DNA of 64,000 nucleotides from Labyrinthula sp. Ha (taxonomy: Eukaryota > Sar > Bigyra > Labyrinthulida > Labyrinthulaceae). Under the pieces are notes generated by a model. It was not told where the DNA came from. It saw only the letters and a list, made by a program, of their open reading frames with translations, and ran no database searches. Shown here in pieces: positions 42,503 to 51,368 of the stretch; the stretch's first letter is position 1, and each line of letters starts with the position of its first letter. The stretch is taken from NCBI GenBank assembly GCA_015227615.1, contig JAALGZ010000034.1:248001-312000 (forward strand), written 5' to 3'. Made by a program: the position numbers and the translations under genes.

Positions 42503-43627
42503 TTAAGCTTCATGCACAATTGTCAAAATCTTAATAAAGGAAACATCCCCTTCAAATCCATCTTTTGTTTCAATACTTAAGCCTTTTGCTAAGCCATTGG
42601 CGTCACCATCAGTACTTAACACAAATTCTCCATTTTCCTTCGAGACTTGACTCTCATCATTCTTGATAAAATTATGGTGTAAAGGCAGAAGTTCCACTTT
42701 TTCACCCTCCTCTACGTCAATTTCCAGCGAAAAAGATTTTAAGTCCAGTTTAAGCTTCTCCCTAACCTCTTCATCAAACTCAAAGTTCCAACTTCTAAAA
42801 GTAAATTTATCATCCAAAGCCTTTGGGTATTTTCTACCGTAATCTTTCTCCATTTCTTTCGGTAGGCCTCTAGATGCCAGCTTTTTCGCTGAACATTGAG
42901 CTTGTTTCTTTCCACTTATAAAATCTTCGAACACAACAAGCTCTAAGTTCCATCTCTCACTAGGATCAAGTTCTCGCCCTAACTCTGTTCCTTGCATAGA
43001 TTCTGGAATTATTTGTCTAAACCCTTCATACCCACAAACTATAGGCGCAGACACATGAAATAGATATTCACAAGTTTCAACTTCCTCCATCATCAGTATT
43101 TCCAGTTTCGATCCACAGTAAAACTCGACGACAGAGCTTCTTTCCTTCAGCTCACCTGAGCTTTCGCATCTTGTCCCATGAGAAAAAACTTCTCCTACAT
43201 ACTCAGCTTCATCAGTAGAAAGTGTTTCACTGTATGAACCAAGATCAAAGGTGTTATCCCCACGAAATTGGACAATGCTTTGCTCAAAACAAATTTTGTA
43301 CGACCAATAATCAAACGTTTGGGTAATGCATAGACCAGAAATTCTCTCCAGAACTTCATCTGCGGGCTTTTGTACTAGATTTGAGACACCCACTGGATTT
43401 TGCGAATCCTGGGCTTTAATTGGGTTTGTGTGGTAACGTGCTTTGCAAGATATTTCTCTTTTCTCAAGCGTTTCAGGATGTAGGTATTCGAGGGAGGTTT
43501 GAATTATGTCTTCATTATCAGGTTGAAGAAAAAATGGTCTAACTGATGATAGCATACATGTGCTTTCCGTAAAAAGGCGAAACAAAAGGCAAATAAGAAT
43601 AGATTTTTGGTTGAGAGACCTCTTCAT
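42503..43627 (-). CDS. OS-9/Yos9-like ER lectin with MRH domain (ERAD)
   Basis: ER-luminal OS-9/ERLEC1 lectins read trimmed N-glycans on misfolded glycoproteins and hand them to the HRD1 ubiquitin ligase. The start is set at 43627, because the upstream frame opens at a non-ATG codon and this ATG begins a signal peptide (KSILICLLFRLFTESTC). The MRH domain follows, about residues 90-220. It shows CITQTFDYWSYKICFEQSIV, an LGSYSE strand, GTRCESSGELKERSSVVEFY and EEVETCEYLFHVSAPIVC. The Gln, Arg, Glu and Tyr expected to contact mannose appear present. Six or more Cys suit the disulfides. The usual Trp-Trp before TYE is Tyr-Trp here. The C-terminus lacks a KDEL-type signal. It starts 64 bp from the divergent CCDC12 gene. 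Confidence 0.86.
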   Translation of the reverse strand: MKRSLNQKSILICLLFRLFTESTCMLSSVRPFFLQPDNEDIIQTSLEYLHPETLEKREISCKARYHTNPIKAQDSQNPVGVSNLVQKPADEVLERISGLCITQTFDYWSYKICFEQSIVQFRGDNTFDLGSYSETLSTDEAEYVGEVFSHGTRCESSGELKERSSVVEFYCGSKLEILMMEEVETCEYLFHVSAPIVCGYEGFRQIIPESMQGTELGRELDPSERWNLELVVFEDFISGKKQAQCSAKKLASRGLPKEMEKDYGRKYPKALDDKFTFRSWNFEFDEEVREKLKLDLKSFSLEIDVEEGEKVELLPLHHNFIKNDESQVSKENGEFVLSTDGDANGLAKGLSIETKDGFEGDVSFIKILTIVHEA

Positions 43628-43691
43628 TTTTTGTCGTTGACTTTTGTCCTTCAGGCTGGCAAAGCACAATGTTGCTTTACTGCAGTACGAA
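43628..43691. promoter_or_regulatory. 64-bp divergent interval between OS-9-like and CCDC12 start codons
   Basis: The two ATGs point away from each other with 64 bp between them, so this interval must hold both 5' leaders or the transcripts overlap. An open frame runs upstream of the CCDC12 ATG, but without an ATG. No CCAAT or TATA box is visible in it. Confidence 0.45.
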
Positions 43692-44065
43692 ATGGAAGGA
43701 AACCAAGAGAAACCTATTAGATTTCGAAATTATGTTCCAAAAAATGAGAGTCTTCAAGAGATGATGCATTCTTCCAAACCCATTCTTACAGCTCGAAAAG
43801 CACTGCTCAAAGTAAACAATTCTGTTTGATCATTTTCTAGTTGGATAAAGAGCAAAAAGCAGACATTGCGCTCTATTTTAGCAACCTAAAGAGCAACAAA
43901 ATTGCTTTGGTACCTGAGAAAACGGATTCAGATTTGAAGAATTTGCTGAAGAAAAAGGAAATTCCTCTTAATGTTGTAACAAATAGAAGCATATTGTCTC
44001 TTCAAGAAACTCTTCTTGGGGACTCTTCATCAGGAAGCGAAGCCTCCGGCTCAGACTCTGAATAA
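43692..44065 (+). CDS. CCDC12/Cwf18-type spliceosome component
   Basis: CCDC12 (fission yeast Cwf18) is a small protein of the activated spliceosome. Two open frames join across a 29-nt intron (43812-43840) to give 114 residues. The first exon has IRFRNYVPKNESLQE, the diagnostic LRxRNYxPxDxxL motif. The second gives DKEQKADIALYFSN, PEKTDSDLKNLLKKK and a helical stretch matching the WDLKRDLEKKLEKLERRTQRAI region of the family. The C-terminus is Ser-rich and acidic. The N-terminal coiled coil usual in this family is nearly absent, since the first ATG lies just before the RNY motif. An additional upstream exon cannot be excluded. Its stop codon abuts that of the convergent LRR gene with no intervening base. 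Confidence 0.85.
43812..43840 (+). other. 29-nt intron in CCDC12, phase 0
   Basis: Begins GTAAACAATT and ends TTTTCTAG. Splicing joins ..ALLK to LDKEQK and shifts between the two coding frames. Read through, it gives a stop within the intron. Confidence 0.9.
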
Positions 44066-46732
44066 TTACTTTATTGAATACTTTCTGTTCGCTTCCTCAT
44101 TTTGAAAGTCTTGCAAGATATTTGATGTGATTATTTTTTGGTTTTCTTTGTTCTTAATGACTCGTTTTGTTTCTTCTAAATCTTCTCCAGTATTCAAGTG
44201 GTAGAACGGGATTTTACCGAGTCTCTTGAAAGAGAAATATAATTCTCTTAGGAAGAACACTAAATGCTTATTATTTTCTCCGCTAAAATTGCTTTGTATG
44301 TTGTTTTCCAAGGCTTTCAGTTCTATATTGTTATTTTCTTTCACTTCATTCACAAATATATTATAGCACTGGAGGAATTTTCCGGAATTCTTAAAGTTCA
44401 GTTTATAGCTCTTGCAATATTTTGGGCCAACTTGGCGTATGAAATTTGTGTTTGGCTGCTCTTCTAGGCAATTATCTTCAACTTGTAAGATTTTCCCATC
44501 TTCGTTAAAGAAATTTATCACATTAACAGGAATAAATCTAAGCTTGTTCTTCCGTAGATCTAGAAAATGAAGTTTCTGAGTGCAACTAAAGTCATCGGGC
44601 AGACAGTTTATTTTGTTATTGCTCAAAGAAAGGGTATATAGGCTAGACATTTTTGGAAAGACATGCTCCGGAAGAGCTGTTATTTGATTCTGGTGCAGGT
44701 CAAGCGTTACTAATTTTCTTAGAAATTGGAAAGAGCTTGGAATGCTTTCAATTCTATTACATGCAAGATCCAGGCTCTGTAGATTTTTGATCCCTCCAAT
44801 GTTTTCATGCACTGTTGCTATAAAGTTTTCTGAGATATAGAAGTGTTGAAGATTCTGCATTAGACCAATTGTATTTGGGAGCTCAGTTATTGAGTTATTC
44901 TTTAAGTTAAGATTCATCAGTGAACTTAGCGCGCATATTTCAGCTGGAAGATTTTCTATAAAATTATTCTGTAGATTCAAGCTCACAAGAGTGAAAAGAC
45001 GGCACAGGGCAATGTCAAACTTTGAGATCCTGTTCTTTGCAAGAACTATTTCCTGGATACTTTGAAAATAACTAAAATCATAGCTCTGGAGTTGATTATT
45101 TTCCAGATTGAGGATAAGCACATTTTCAAGTCCACGTGATGAAAAACTCCTTAGGTTTCCGTGAGATGCAGCTAAAACTTGAAGCCTTGAGGGGTTTCCT
45201 GACTGCTGAGAGAACAGGATACTTTCCACCGTCGTGAATTTCATTTCCAACTCTACTAGAGAGGACTGGTACTTACCTTCGCAATGTACACAAAGCGGGT
45301 TATATGATAACAGTACTTTTTTGAGCTTGGTCATTTCCAGCAGATTTGGTAAGATGTCAGGAGAATCTAATCTATTGTTCGAAAGATTCAGAAACTGTAG
45401 CTCATTCAGCTGCCTGAAAGTCTTGTTTAGAAATGTAATTTCATTGTGGGTACATGAGAGATATATTAGTTTTCTTAGCTTACTAAATTCATCTGGAAAT
45501 AACTCAATCTGGTTATCGTCAATCATTAAGATTCTCAGCTGAGATATAGAGCAAATTACCTCGGGAACTCTTGAGAAGCGATTTTTGCTTAAATTCAAGA
45601 AGCTCAGTGCCATAAGGTTAGATATCTCGTCCGGTATGTCTTGTGCAGTTAGCTGATTGGAGGATAGATCTAGCATGACTAGTTTATCAGCCCAAAACAA
45701 CCAATTTCTGGAAGGAATTGCATCTCTACCAAGATTATTGCAGCTTAGGTTAATCGAATATACATTTTGAATTACTTCCTTGGACATGAATTCTTTAGGT
45801 ATATACCTTAGCTTCTTCTTAGTGAGGATAAGATTTATGTTTGTTGTATTTTCTACGCCCACCAGTTTGTTGTGCTCTTGCGTTTGAATAGGTTTGAGCT
45901 CCCCTTCGCCGGGTTTATACAGAACCTTTTGCTCAGGTGTTTTGACAAGTTTCTGTGTCGCTATTCTGTGTTCCCTCTTTAGTTTTGATAATTCGATTTT
46001 TTGCTTAGCGATCAAGTTTTTCTTAGTTTTTCGCCTTCTTGCTTGTTCGAAATCACGTGCAGACCTGAGCTTACTTCTTTCGTCAAGCACTTTGTTAATT
46101 GTAATATCTACGATTGAATTGAAATGTTCCTCCTCGAGTTTCAGCATTTTTTTGAACATCTTTGCTTTCGAAATAAATACATTATGGGCAGGTTTGAAGG
46201 GGCCCCGTGCAAATATTTCTACATTTGTCTTCAGTTGCTTCACTATGAAACTTAATAAAAAAGCTTTGCTTTCACCTAGATTCATTTTTTGCTTTTTAAT
46301 TTTTTCAAGAGTTTTTTTGATCCGCAACTTTATCTTTTGAGTATTTTCCGAAGAGAGAATGGATTCATCTGCACGAACTGCTAATAAAAGCTCCTCTATA
46401 CCGACTTCACTAATAGATTTCTTATGAAAATAGTCAAATCCTATTCCAAATGGTATTACTGGTTTTTTGTTTCTTATGAGAGTATCATGCTTGAAAAGAA
46501 GTAAGTAAGTGGTCAAGAGAACCGCAAGGTCAGCTAGCTCTATTGTCTTGTCTTCACGTTGAAACCTTGCATAAATATAATGCACCCAAGGATATACAAC
46601 TCCAATTCCAAGTTCTTTGATGAAGCCCGAAACTGCGGGAAAGTCTATCTTTAAAAGGTTTTTTTTTCTTGCCCATATCTTCACTAGTTTTGAGCATTTC
46701 TTATAGTTCACCTTCTCTTTTTCAAAAACCAT
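44066..46732 (-). CDS. Large leucine-rich-repeat protein (888 residues)
   Basis: Residues 1 to about 300 form a helical, basic region with a coiled-coil-like stretch (SARDFEQARRRKTKKNLIAK). From about 305 to 720 there are some fifteen or more LRRs of the 23-residue SHOC2/PIRL type. They have the pattern LxxLxLxxNxLxxLPxxI, for example LVMLDLSSNQLTAQDIPDEI, LMNLNLKNNSITELPNTIGL and LVTLDLHQNQITALPEHVFP. Residues 720-888 are charged and lack repeats. No kinase, GTPase or membrane segment is present, so it is probably a cytosolic or nuclear scaffold. Plant intracellular Ras-group LRR proteins and SHOC2 are the nearest styles, but orthology is not claimed. Gene order is tail-to-tail with CCDC12. 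Confidence 0.88.
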   Translation of the reverse strand: MVFEKEKVNYKKCSKLVKIWARKKNLLKIDFPAVSGFIKELGIGVVYPWVHYIYARFQREDKTIELADLAVLLTTYLLLFKHDTLIRNKKPVIPFGIGFDYFHKKSISEVGIEELLLAVRADESILSSENTQKIKLRIKKTLEKIKKQKMNLGESKAFLLSFIVKQLKTNVEIFARGPFKPAHNVFISKAKMFKKMLKLEEEHFNSIVDITINKVLDERSKLRSARDFEQARRRKTKKNLIAKQKIELSKLKREHRIATQKLVKTPEQKVLYKPGEGELKPIQTQEHNKLVGVENTTNINLILTKKKLRYIPKEFMSKEVIQNVYSINLSCNNLGRDAIPSRNWLFWADKLVMLDLSSNQLTAQDIPDEISNLMALSFLNLSKNRFSRVPEVICSISQLRILMIDDNQIELFPDEFSKLRKLIYLSCTHNEITFLNKTFRQLNELQFLNLSNNRLDSPDILPNLLEMTKLKKVLLSYNPLCVHCEGKYQSSLVELEMKFTTVESILFSQQSGNPSRLQVLAASHGNLRSFSSRGLENVLILNLENNQLQSYDFSYFQSIQEIVLAKNRISKFDIALCRLFTLVSLNLQNNFIENLPAEICALSSLMNLNLKNNSITELPNTIGLMQNLQHFYISENFIATVHENIGGIKNLQSLDLACNRIESIPSSFQFLRKLVTLDLHQNQITALPEHVFPKMSSLYTLSLSNNKINCLPDDFSCTQKLHFLDLRKNKLRFIPVNVINFFNEDGKILQVEDNCLEEQPNTNFIRQVGPKYCKSYKLNFKNSGKFLQCYNIFVNEVKENNNIELKALENNIQSNFSGENNKHLVFFLRELYFSFKRLGKIPFYHLNTGEDLEETKRVIKNKENQKIITSNILQDFQNEEANRKYSIK

Positions 46733-47536
46733 CTAAACAGACAAATTATGTTTGGGTTAGATAGCCATAAATTGTTTATTAGTCTGATATTTTATTAGTT
46801 CTTATTTTTTTCGATAAAGATACTTCTTGGTGAAAAAGGTGTTGCGTTGATGTCAAATACTTTGATTAAAAAATCCTGTAGCTCCAAATATAGAGGCCTT
46901 CAGCAAAGTGTTTTATGTATATATATTTGTAGTTAGATATGTGTTTATTTATGAGCCGTCTTAGCACTATCACAGGTTTTACTAAGTAGCGGTATATATA
47001 TATTGTTAGTACAAGTCTTGCAGTCAGCTTGGTTATATTTTCTCTACAAGGGAGGTTAAACCAATTAAAAAATAAGAATACAAAACTCATACTTTCCTTT
47101 AAAGACAGACCTTACTGCAATAGTGCTACAGACCATTACATGTGCTTATTATTAGTCCCTAAAATGCTAAAAATATGAACGATAGTAATATGGATGTATT
47201 GAATTTGCCCTTGTTAATATGTACTGTTACTGGTCACTAAAACTGGTATCTGCTTAGCTGTTTGAAATTTGGTAGTAGTTACTAATATCAGCATGCTATG
47301 AAGTTGGGAATAAAGGGAGTCTTTCAGCTATTAAGATATTCATAATACACTACAAGAGAAAAACGATATGATTTAAGAAAAGATAGTTTAAGTGAAAAAA
47401 AAAACGATGTATACTTATTGAACATCTTTGGTGCACACTGTACCACGTAGGCTACTGTTTCATACTCGTTAAAACCCAGTATTGCATTACCCCATAGAAT
47501 GTTTCCCAAAGTTATTTTTTTTGCTTTTTGAAATCA
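46733..47536. other. 0.8-kb divergent intergenic region
   Basis: Lies between the LRR gene start and the tRNase Z-like start. AT-rich with AT-dinucleotide stretches near 46915-46925 and 46991-47002. No gene is recognised. Confidence 0.45.
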
Positions 47537-48592
47537 ATGACAAACGGTATTAAGACCCTTCCACCAAACCCTACACGCACCACAAAACCTAATAAAAAAA
47601 AGCTAGAAACAGTGAAACTAGAAAATGGGCTCAGGTTGTTTGTCAACTCAGTGTCGGGTGCCTCAACCTCGGTATTATTAAGCTTTCGTGAGAAAAATGG
47701 GAGATTCAAGAAAGTCTTGGTTGACGCTGGACCTAAACTGGAACCAGTCAAAGCTGTGAGTAATGTAGACGAAATATATATTACTCATGGACATTATGAT
47801 CACTATCCTGGGATATTTCAACTTGCACGTATTCGCAAGTTAAGCAGAAAACGACCATTAGTTGTATACGTACCATCCCAAACTCTTCAGAACTTTAAAG
47901 ATTTAATTACTGCCATGGAAAAAATTGAAGCGGGAAGTTTTGAAATAAACATAAAACCTGCTATAGTTGATAAACCCATAAGTATTTGTGAGTCACTGAA
48001 TGTTGTGCCTTTTTCGACAACTCATAGAGTTTCAAGTATTGGATATTTAATAAGAAAGACAGAGAAGAAAAGAAAGAAAAAATATCTTAGCTTAAGTGGC
48101 CAAGATTTTGGTGAACTTTTAAAACTAAATGCAAAGAATAAGGCCAGCTTCTTTGAATACACTCAATCATTTATGTGCCTAGTCAGCGGAGATACAAGAC
48201 TTCCTGCCATAAGAGAGTTGATGAATTCATATCCCAGAACAAATTTTGGAGTGGTTGTTCTTGAGTGTACATTTTTTGGCTTAGCCAGAACTGATAGTAT
48301 AAAGAGAGCAGAAGAAACTGGACATGTTCATTTTTCGGAGTTGTTGGAGCTGCTGAAAATGAGACCTTTTCTTGACTCTTTTTCGACGCTGATTTTGTAT
48401 CATGTTTCTCCAAGATACAAACCTACAGAAGTTATTGATGCATGTTTAAATAAAATTTCAGAAAATCTTTACTCAAGAGTTTGTCTATGTTTAAATAGAA
48501 ACTATTATTTCCAAGGTTGGAACGAACCGGTACCCTTGTCTTTTTTTCAAATGGAGCAAGAAGAGAATTTGGAAACAATTATGGAAGATTGA
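47537..48592 (+). CDS. tRNase Z-like metallo-beta-lactamase (short form)
   Basis: tRNase Z cuts the 3' trailer from precursor tRNAs. The start is the ATG at 47537, since the in-frame codon upstream is TTG. The 351-residue protein has the metallo-beta-lactamase H-x-H-x-D-H motif as THGHYDHYPGI. Further metal ligands are His in PFSTTHRVSSIGYL, Asp in LVSGDTRLPA and His in LILYHVSPRYKP. The order and spacing match short plant-type tRNase Z. So do KYLSLSGQDFGELL, VVVLECTFFG and the tRNase Z-specific TGHVHFSELLEL. The N-terminal 30 residues are basic and Pro/Thr-rich, possibly a targeting or nuclear signal. A related MBL hydrolase is possible but less likely given the HxSxRY block. Confidence 0.85.
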   Translation: MTNGIKTLPPNPTRTTKPNKKKLETVKLENGLRLFVNSVSGASTSVLLSFREKNGRFKKVLVDAGPKLEPVKAVSNVDEIYITHGHYDHYPGIFQLARIRKLSRKRPLVVYVPSQTLQNFKDLITAMEKIEAGSFEINIKPAIVDKPISICESLNVVPFSTTHRVSSIGYLIRKTEKKRKKKYLSLSGQDFGELLKLNAKNKASFFEYTQSFMCLVSGDTRLPAIRELMNSYPRTNFGVVVLECTFFGLARTDSIKRAEETGHVHFSELLELLKMRPFLDSFSTLILYHVSPRYKPTEVIDACLNKISENLYSRVCLCLNRNYYFQGWNEPVPLSFFQMEQEENLETIMED

Positions 48593-48781
48593 AATCTCTT
48601 GAAACACACTGGAAATAGTTGCGTTCAATAATAAATGAATTAAAAGTTTATTTTATACAAGGCTTTGCCTCTCTAAAGTTATCTAAACTGCTTTCACTTT
48701 CTTTTTTTCATATCTGTCCTCTCTGGACTTTGTTAAGGTTTATGAATATTCTCTCAGCCAATGGTGCATTACTGTGGATTC

Positions 48782-49303
48782 ATGGCGTCTGCTATTTGCA
48801 AACTTATAGATACTGCTGGAAAATCTTATGGAGTTGTTCGGATAAATCAAGACAATTATGAAGCGAATACAGTTTTTAATGGTGACTTTCACAATTTAAC
48901 ACCAGTAAGTATAACATACTTTTATTTTTAGGGAAAACATGCTGTGGCAATACATGTTTTTGGAGACTTGTCTGAGTGCCCCACAAGTCTTGGACTTCAT
49001 TACAACCCACACGGAAAAACCCATGGAGATCCAAATAGTGAAGACACTCATGTTGGTAGCTTAGGTTCGTTTTCTCTTTTTCTTATTTTTAAAGGAAACA
49101 TACAAGTAGATGAAAAAGGTGAAGCTACTTTTTTTTACAGCAGCGAGAAGGTGAAATTAATCGGACCCTATTCAATACTAGGGCGAAGTTTTGTAGTCTA
49201 TGAAAAGGAAGATGATTTTGGAAAATCGGGATATGAAATGTCTCTTGTTAATGGAAACAGTGGTGAGATTATTGGTTTTGGTGTGATTGGCATTACAATG
49301 TGA
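48782..49303 (+). CDS. Cu/Zn superoxide dismutase-like protein with degenerate metal sites
   Basis: Three exons (48782-48904, 48932-49064, 49095-49303) splice to 154 residues, the same length as human SOD1. The fold is complete, with NLTPGKHAVAIHVFGD, TSLGLHYNPHGKTHGDP, HVGSLG, LGRSFVVYEKEDDFGKSGYE and GVIGITM. In human SOD1 numbering His48, His63, His71 and His80 are kept. The copper ligand His46 is Ala, the copper ligand His120 is Tyr and the zinc ligand Asp83 is Ser. The active-site Arg143 appears as Ile and Cys146 as Phe, while Cys57 remains. With two of four copper ligands gone, dismutase activity is unlikely. This looks like a pseudoenzyme, or a protein with a different metal or protein-binding role. 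It converges with the cellulase gene (48 bp). Confidence 0.9.
48905..48931 (+). other. 27-nt intron in the SOD-like gene, phase 0
   Basis: Begins with the consensus donor GTAAGT and ends TTATTTTTAG. ATAAC inside it may serve as branch site. Splicing joins NLTP to GKHAV. Confidence 0.92.
49065..49094 (+). other. 30-nt intron in the SOD-like gene, phase 1, stop-free
   Basis: Begins GTTCGTTTTC and ends TTTTTAAAG. It is a multiple of three without stops, so the frame stays open through it. It is called because it interrupts the conserved HVGxLGN segment with ten extra residues rich in Phe and Leu. Confidence 0.82.
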
Positions 49304-49351
49304 CCATTCAAAGAAAACATCAAAGTAAACCTTTTCTATTAAAATGTAGCT

Positions 49352-50635
49352 TTATCTTCTATCTAATCTCCAGCAACAAAAAACTATCACTAAGCAAGCA
49401 AAAAGTAGAATTAGTTTGAAGTCCAAACTTTCAAAAAAAGAATCATCTCCAGAAGCCGCAGAAGAATCAAAAAATTCTCCAGTATTAAAGAAGTTCTTCA
49501 TGTATATTCCTGAACACTGCAAAGTATCCCAACTCTTTTGATAGCATGAACCTGGCAGCATCATCCCAGTGGACTGGTGGTTATCTGAGTACGTCCAAAG
49601 AGCACTTCCTATTTTTTTCCGGTCCATAATTTCAAAAAACTGACTAGCTTCTTCCAGAAAGTTTCCACCATCTCCTGTATAATTACTCAATCCGTACTCT
49701 GAAACAAAAACAGGGACTAAACTTGTGTAATTATCAAAACTCTCGAGTAAACGAGTATGACTTGCTGCATAAAAGTGGAATGTATAAAGTATGTTGTGTC
49801 TAAGAGGTTCATCCAATGGATCTTCATAAGCATAGCGTAATTCCTGACAATGTCCAGGAGTTCCTAAGAGTATAATTCTATCTTCATCAATTTCCCGAAT
49901 CAATGGCACAACATAATTGACCATTTCTTTTGTTCTTGCCCACAACTCATCACCTCTGTCATCAGTTTCACTTCCATAATTTGGTTCATTCACTAACTCA
50001 AATAACATATTATCAACTCCTTTGAATTCTCTCGCCATCTGCAACCAGAAATCAGTCGCATTTGCAACATCTACACCTTCATCAGTAAAGTAATATAGTG
50101 GATCTCCATGAGTTAAAGTGTGCCAATCCAAAATACAATATAAATCTAACTCAATACAAAGTCCTGATATTCTCAACATATCATCAAGCAAAGTCTTGTT
50201 TGCAGCATACCCTTCTGCTTCCAGTGCAATGTACATGGAGATTCTTAACACGTTTATGTTTGCAGTGTTGACTAAATACTCAAGTGACTCTCTATTGTAA
50301 CAATCTTCAAACCATTGTAAACCATGAGTACTAACTCCTTGTAATTGAACAGCTTCTCCATATTGGTTAACAAGATCTGAGCCTTGGACAGAAAGTTTTC
50401 CATGATAACTTGGTCCTAATCTCTCTGGTAAAGTTACATCCTGAATCAACTCTGTTCCACACTCTTCAAGTGGATCAAAAGTAGGATCGGGAAAAGGTTC
50501 TGGTTCACATTCAAACCAGGTTTCGTTCTTTTCTACACATATTAAGCTATCGCAACAATCAGTAAGACCGGTAAAGTTAGAACCTCCGCATTGACTTAGT
50601 TCTAGTGCACATTCTTGAGAAGCTATTTGTCCCAT
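49352..50635 (-). CDS. GH5 endoglucanase with N-terminal CBM1-like module and C-terminal membrane anchor
   Basis: A 427-residue beta-1,4-endoglucanase-type protein. Residues 8-43 form a fungal-type cellulose-binding module (CBM1): LELSQCGGSNFTGLTDCC, then LICVEKNETWFECEP. After a short Pro/acidic linker comes the GH5 barrel, about 75-375. It shows LQGVSTHGLQWF, LRISMYIALEAEGY, CILDWHTLTHGDP, MLFELVNEPN with the acid/base Glu, YTFHFYAASH and VFVSEYGLS with the nucleophile Glu. The style is GH5 subfamily 2. A C-terminal hydrophobic helix (LILLFACLVIVFCC) followed by basic residues suggests a membrane anchor. Oddly, no N-terminal signal peptide is visible and an in-frame stop lies seven codons upstream. 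An unseen short first exon is possible. The protein could act in wall remodelling or in digestion of plant material. Confidence 0.9.
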   Translation of the reverse strand: MGQIASQECALELSQCGGSNFTGLTDCCDSLICVEKNETWFECEPEPFPDPTFDPLEECGTELIQDVTLPERLGPSYHGKLSVQGSDLVNQYGEAVQLQGVSTHGLQWFEDCYNRESLEYLVNTANINVLRISMYIALEAEGYAANKTLLDDMLRISGLCIELDLYCILDWHTLTHGDPLYYFTDEGVDVANATDFWLQMAREFKGVDNMLFELVNEPNYGSETDDRGDELWARTKEMVNYVVPLIREIDEDRIILLGTPGHCQELRYAYEDPLDEPLRHNILYTFHFYAASHTRLLESFDNYTSLVPVFVSEYGLSNYTGDGGNFLEEASQFFEIMDRKKIGSALWTYSDNHQSTGMMLPGSCYQKSWDTLQCSGIYMKNFFNTGEFFDSSAASGDDSFFESLDFKLILLFACLVIVFCCWRLDRR

Positions 50636-51368
50636 TAGTATGAAAGTTATTATTTATTTTTGCTTTAGTTTTTACCCAAAAGTTTATACTACCGAAAGTT
50701 TTGATAGGATTTTTTCTTGTTTATGTTCGGTGGTATATTTCATAAAAAACCGGTCTGGAGTGTTAGGCTAAGACCATGGCTTTTGCAAAGGTTTTCTTCA
50801 TGAACAATGAGTTTACTGTATTTCTTGTTGCAAACGGAACGAAAAGAATCTTCACCGAGGAGAGTTTGATAATATGTTACCAAACACAGAAAGTACAATA
50901 AGTTCTAAGTAAAAGAATAAACTTCTATGTTCTGAGGTGAGTTAAATACACTACGTTTGTGTATTACTTATTTGAAACATAGCTACTCTTTCAGTCGTAA
51001 AACTGGTCTGTCCTTTGACTAAACTAAATCATAACATCTTCTTATTTGTCTTGTCCCCAGATTTCTACACTTGTACTTTCTCTAACCTTATATTATCGCT
51101 TTTTCCTGTTTTCATTCTTTACTCTTACCATTTTCTTTTTCGGTGTTTTCTATATATAACTCTTGTTCGGTTGTCCCGCTTAATACGGTAAACTATGTCC
51201 TTATATACTCTTGACTAGTTTATTCAAATTTGCTTAACTGTTAAAGAAACGTTACTTACCGAAAGATTTATATATAAAAAAAATATAGTATGTTTGTGAT
51301 TAAGTATTTAATCCTACTGGAATACTTATTTTGTTAGAGGTTTTTAACGAAACAGATCTTTATGTCCG

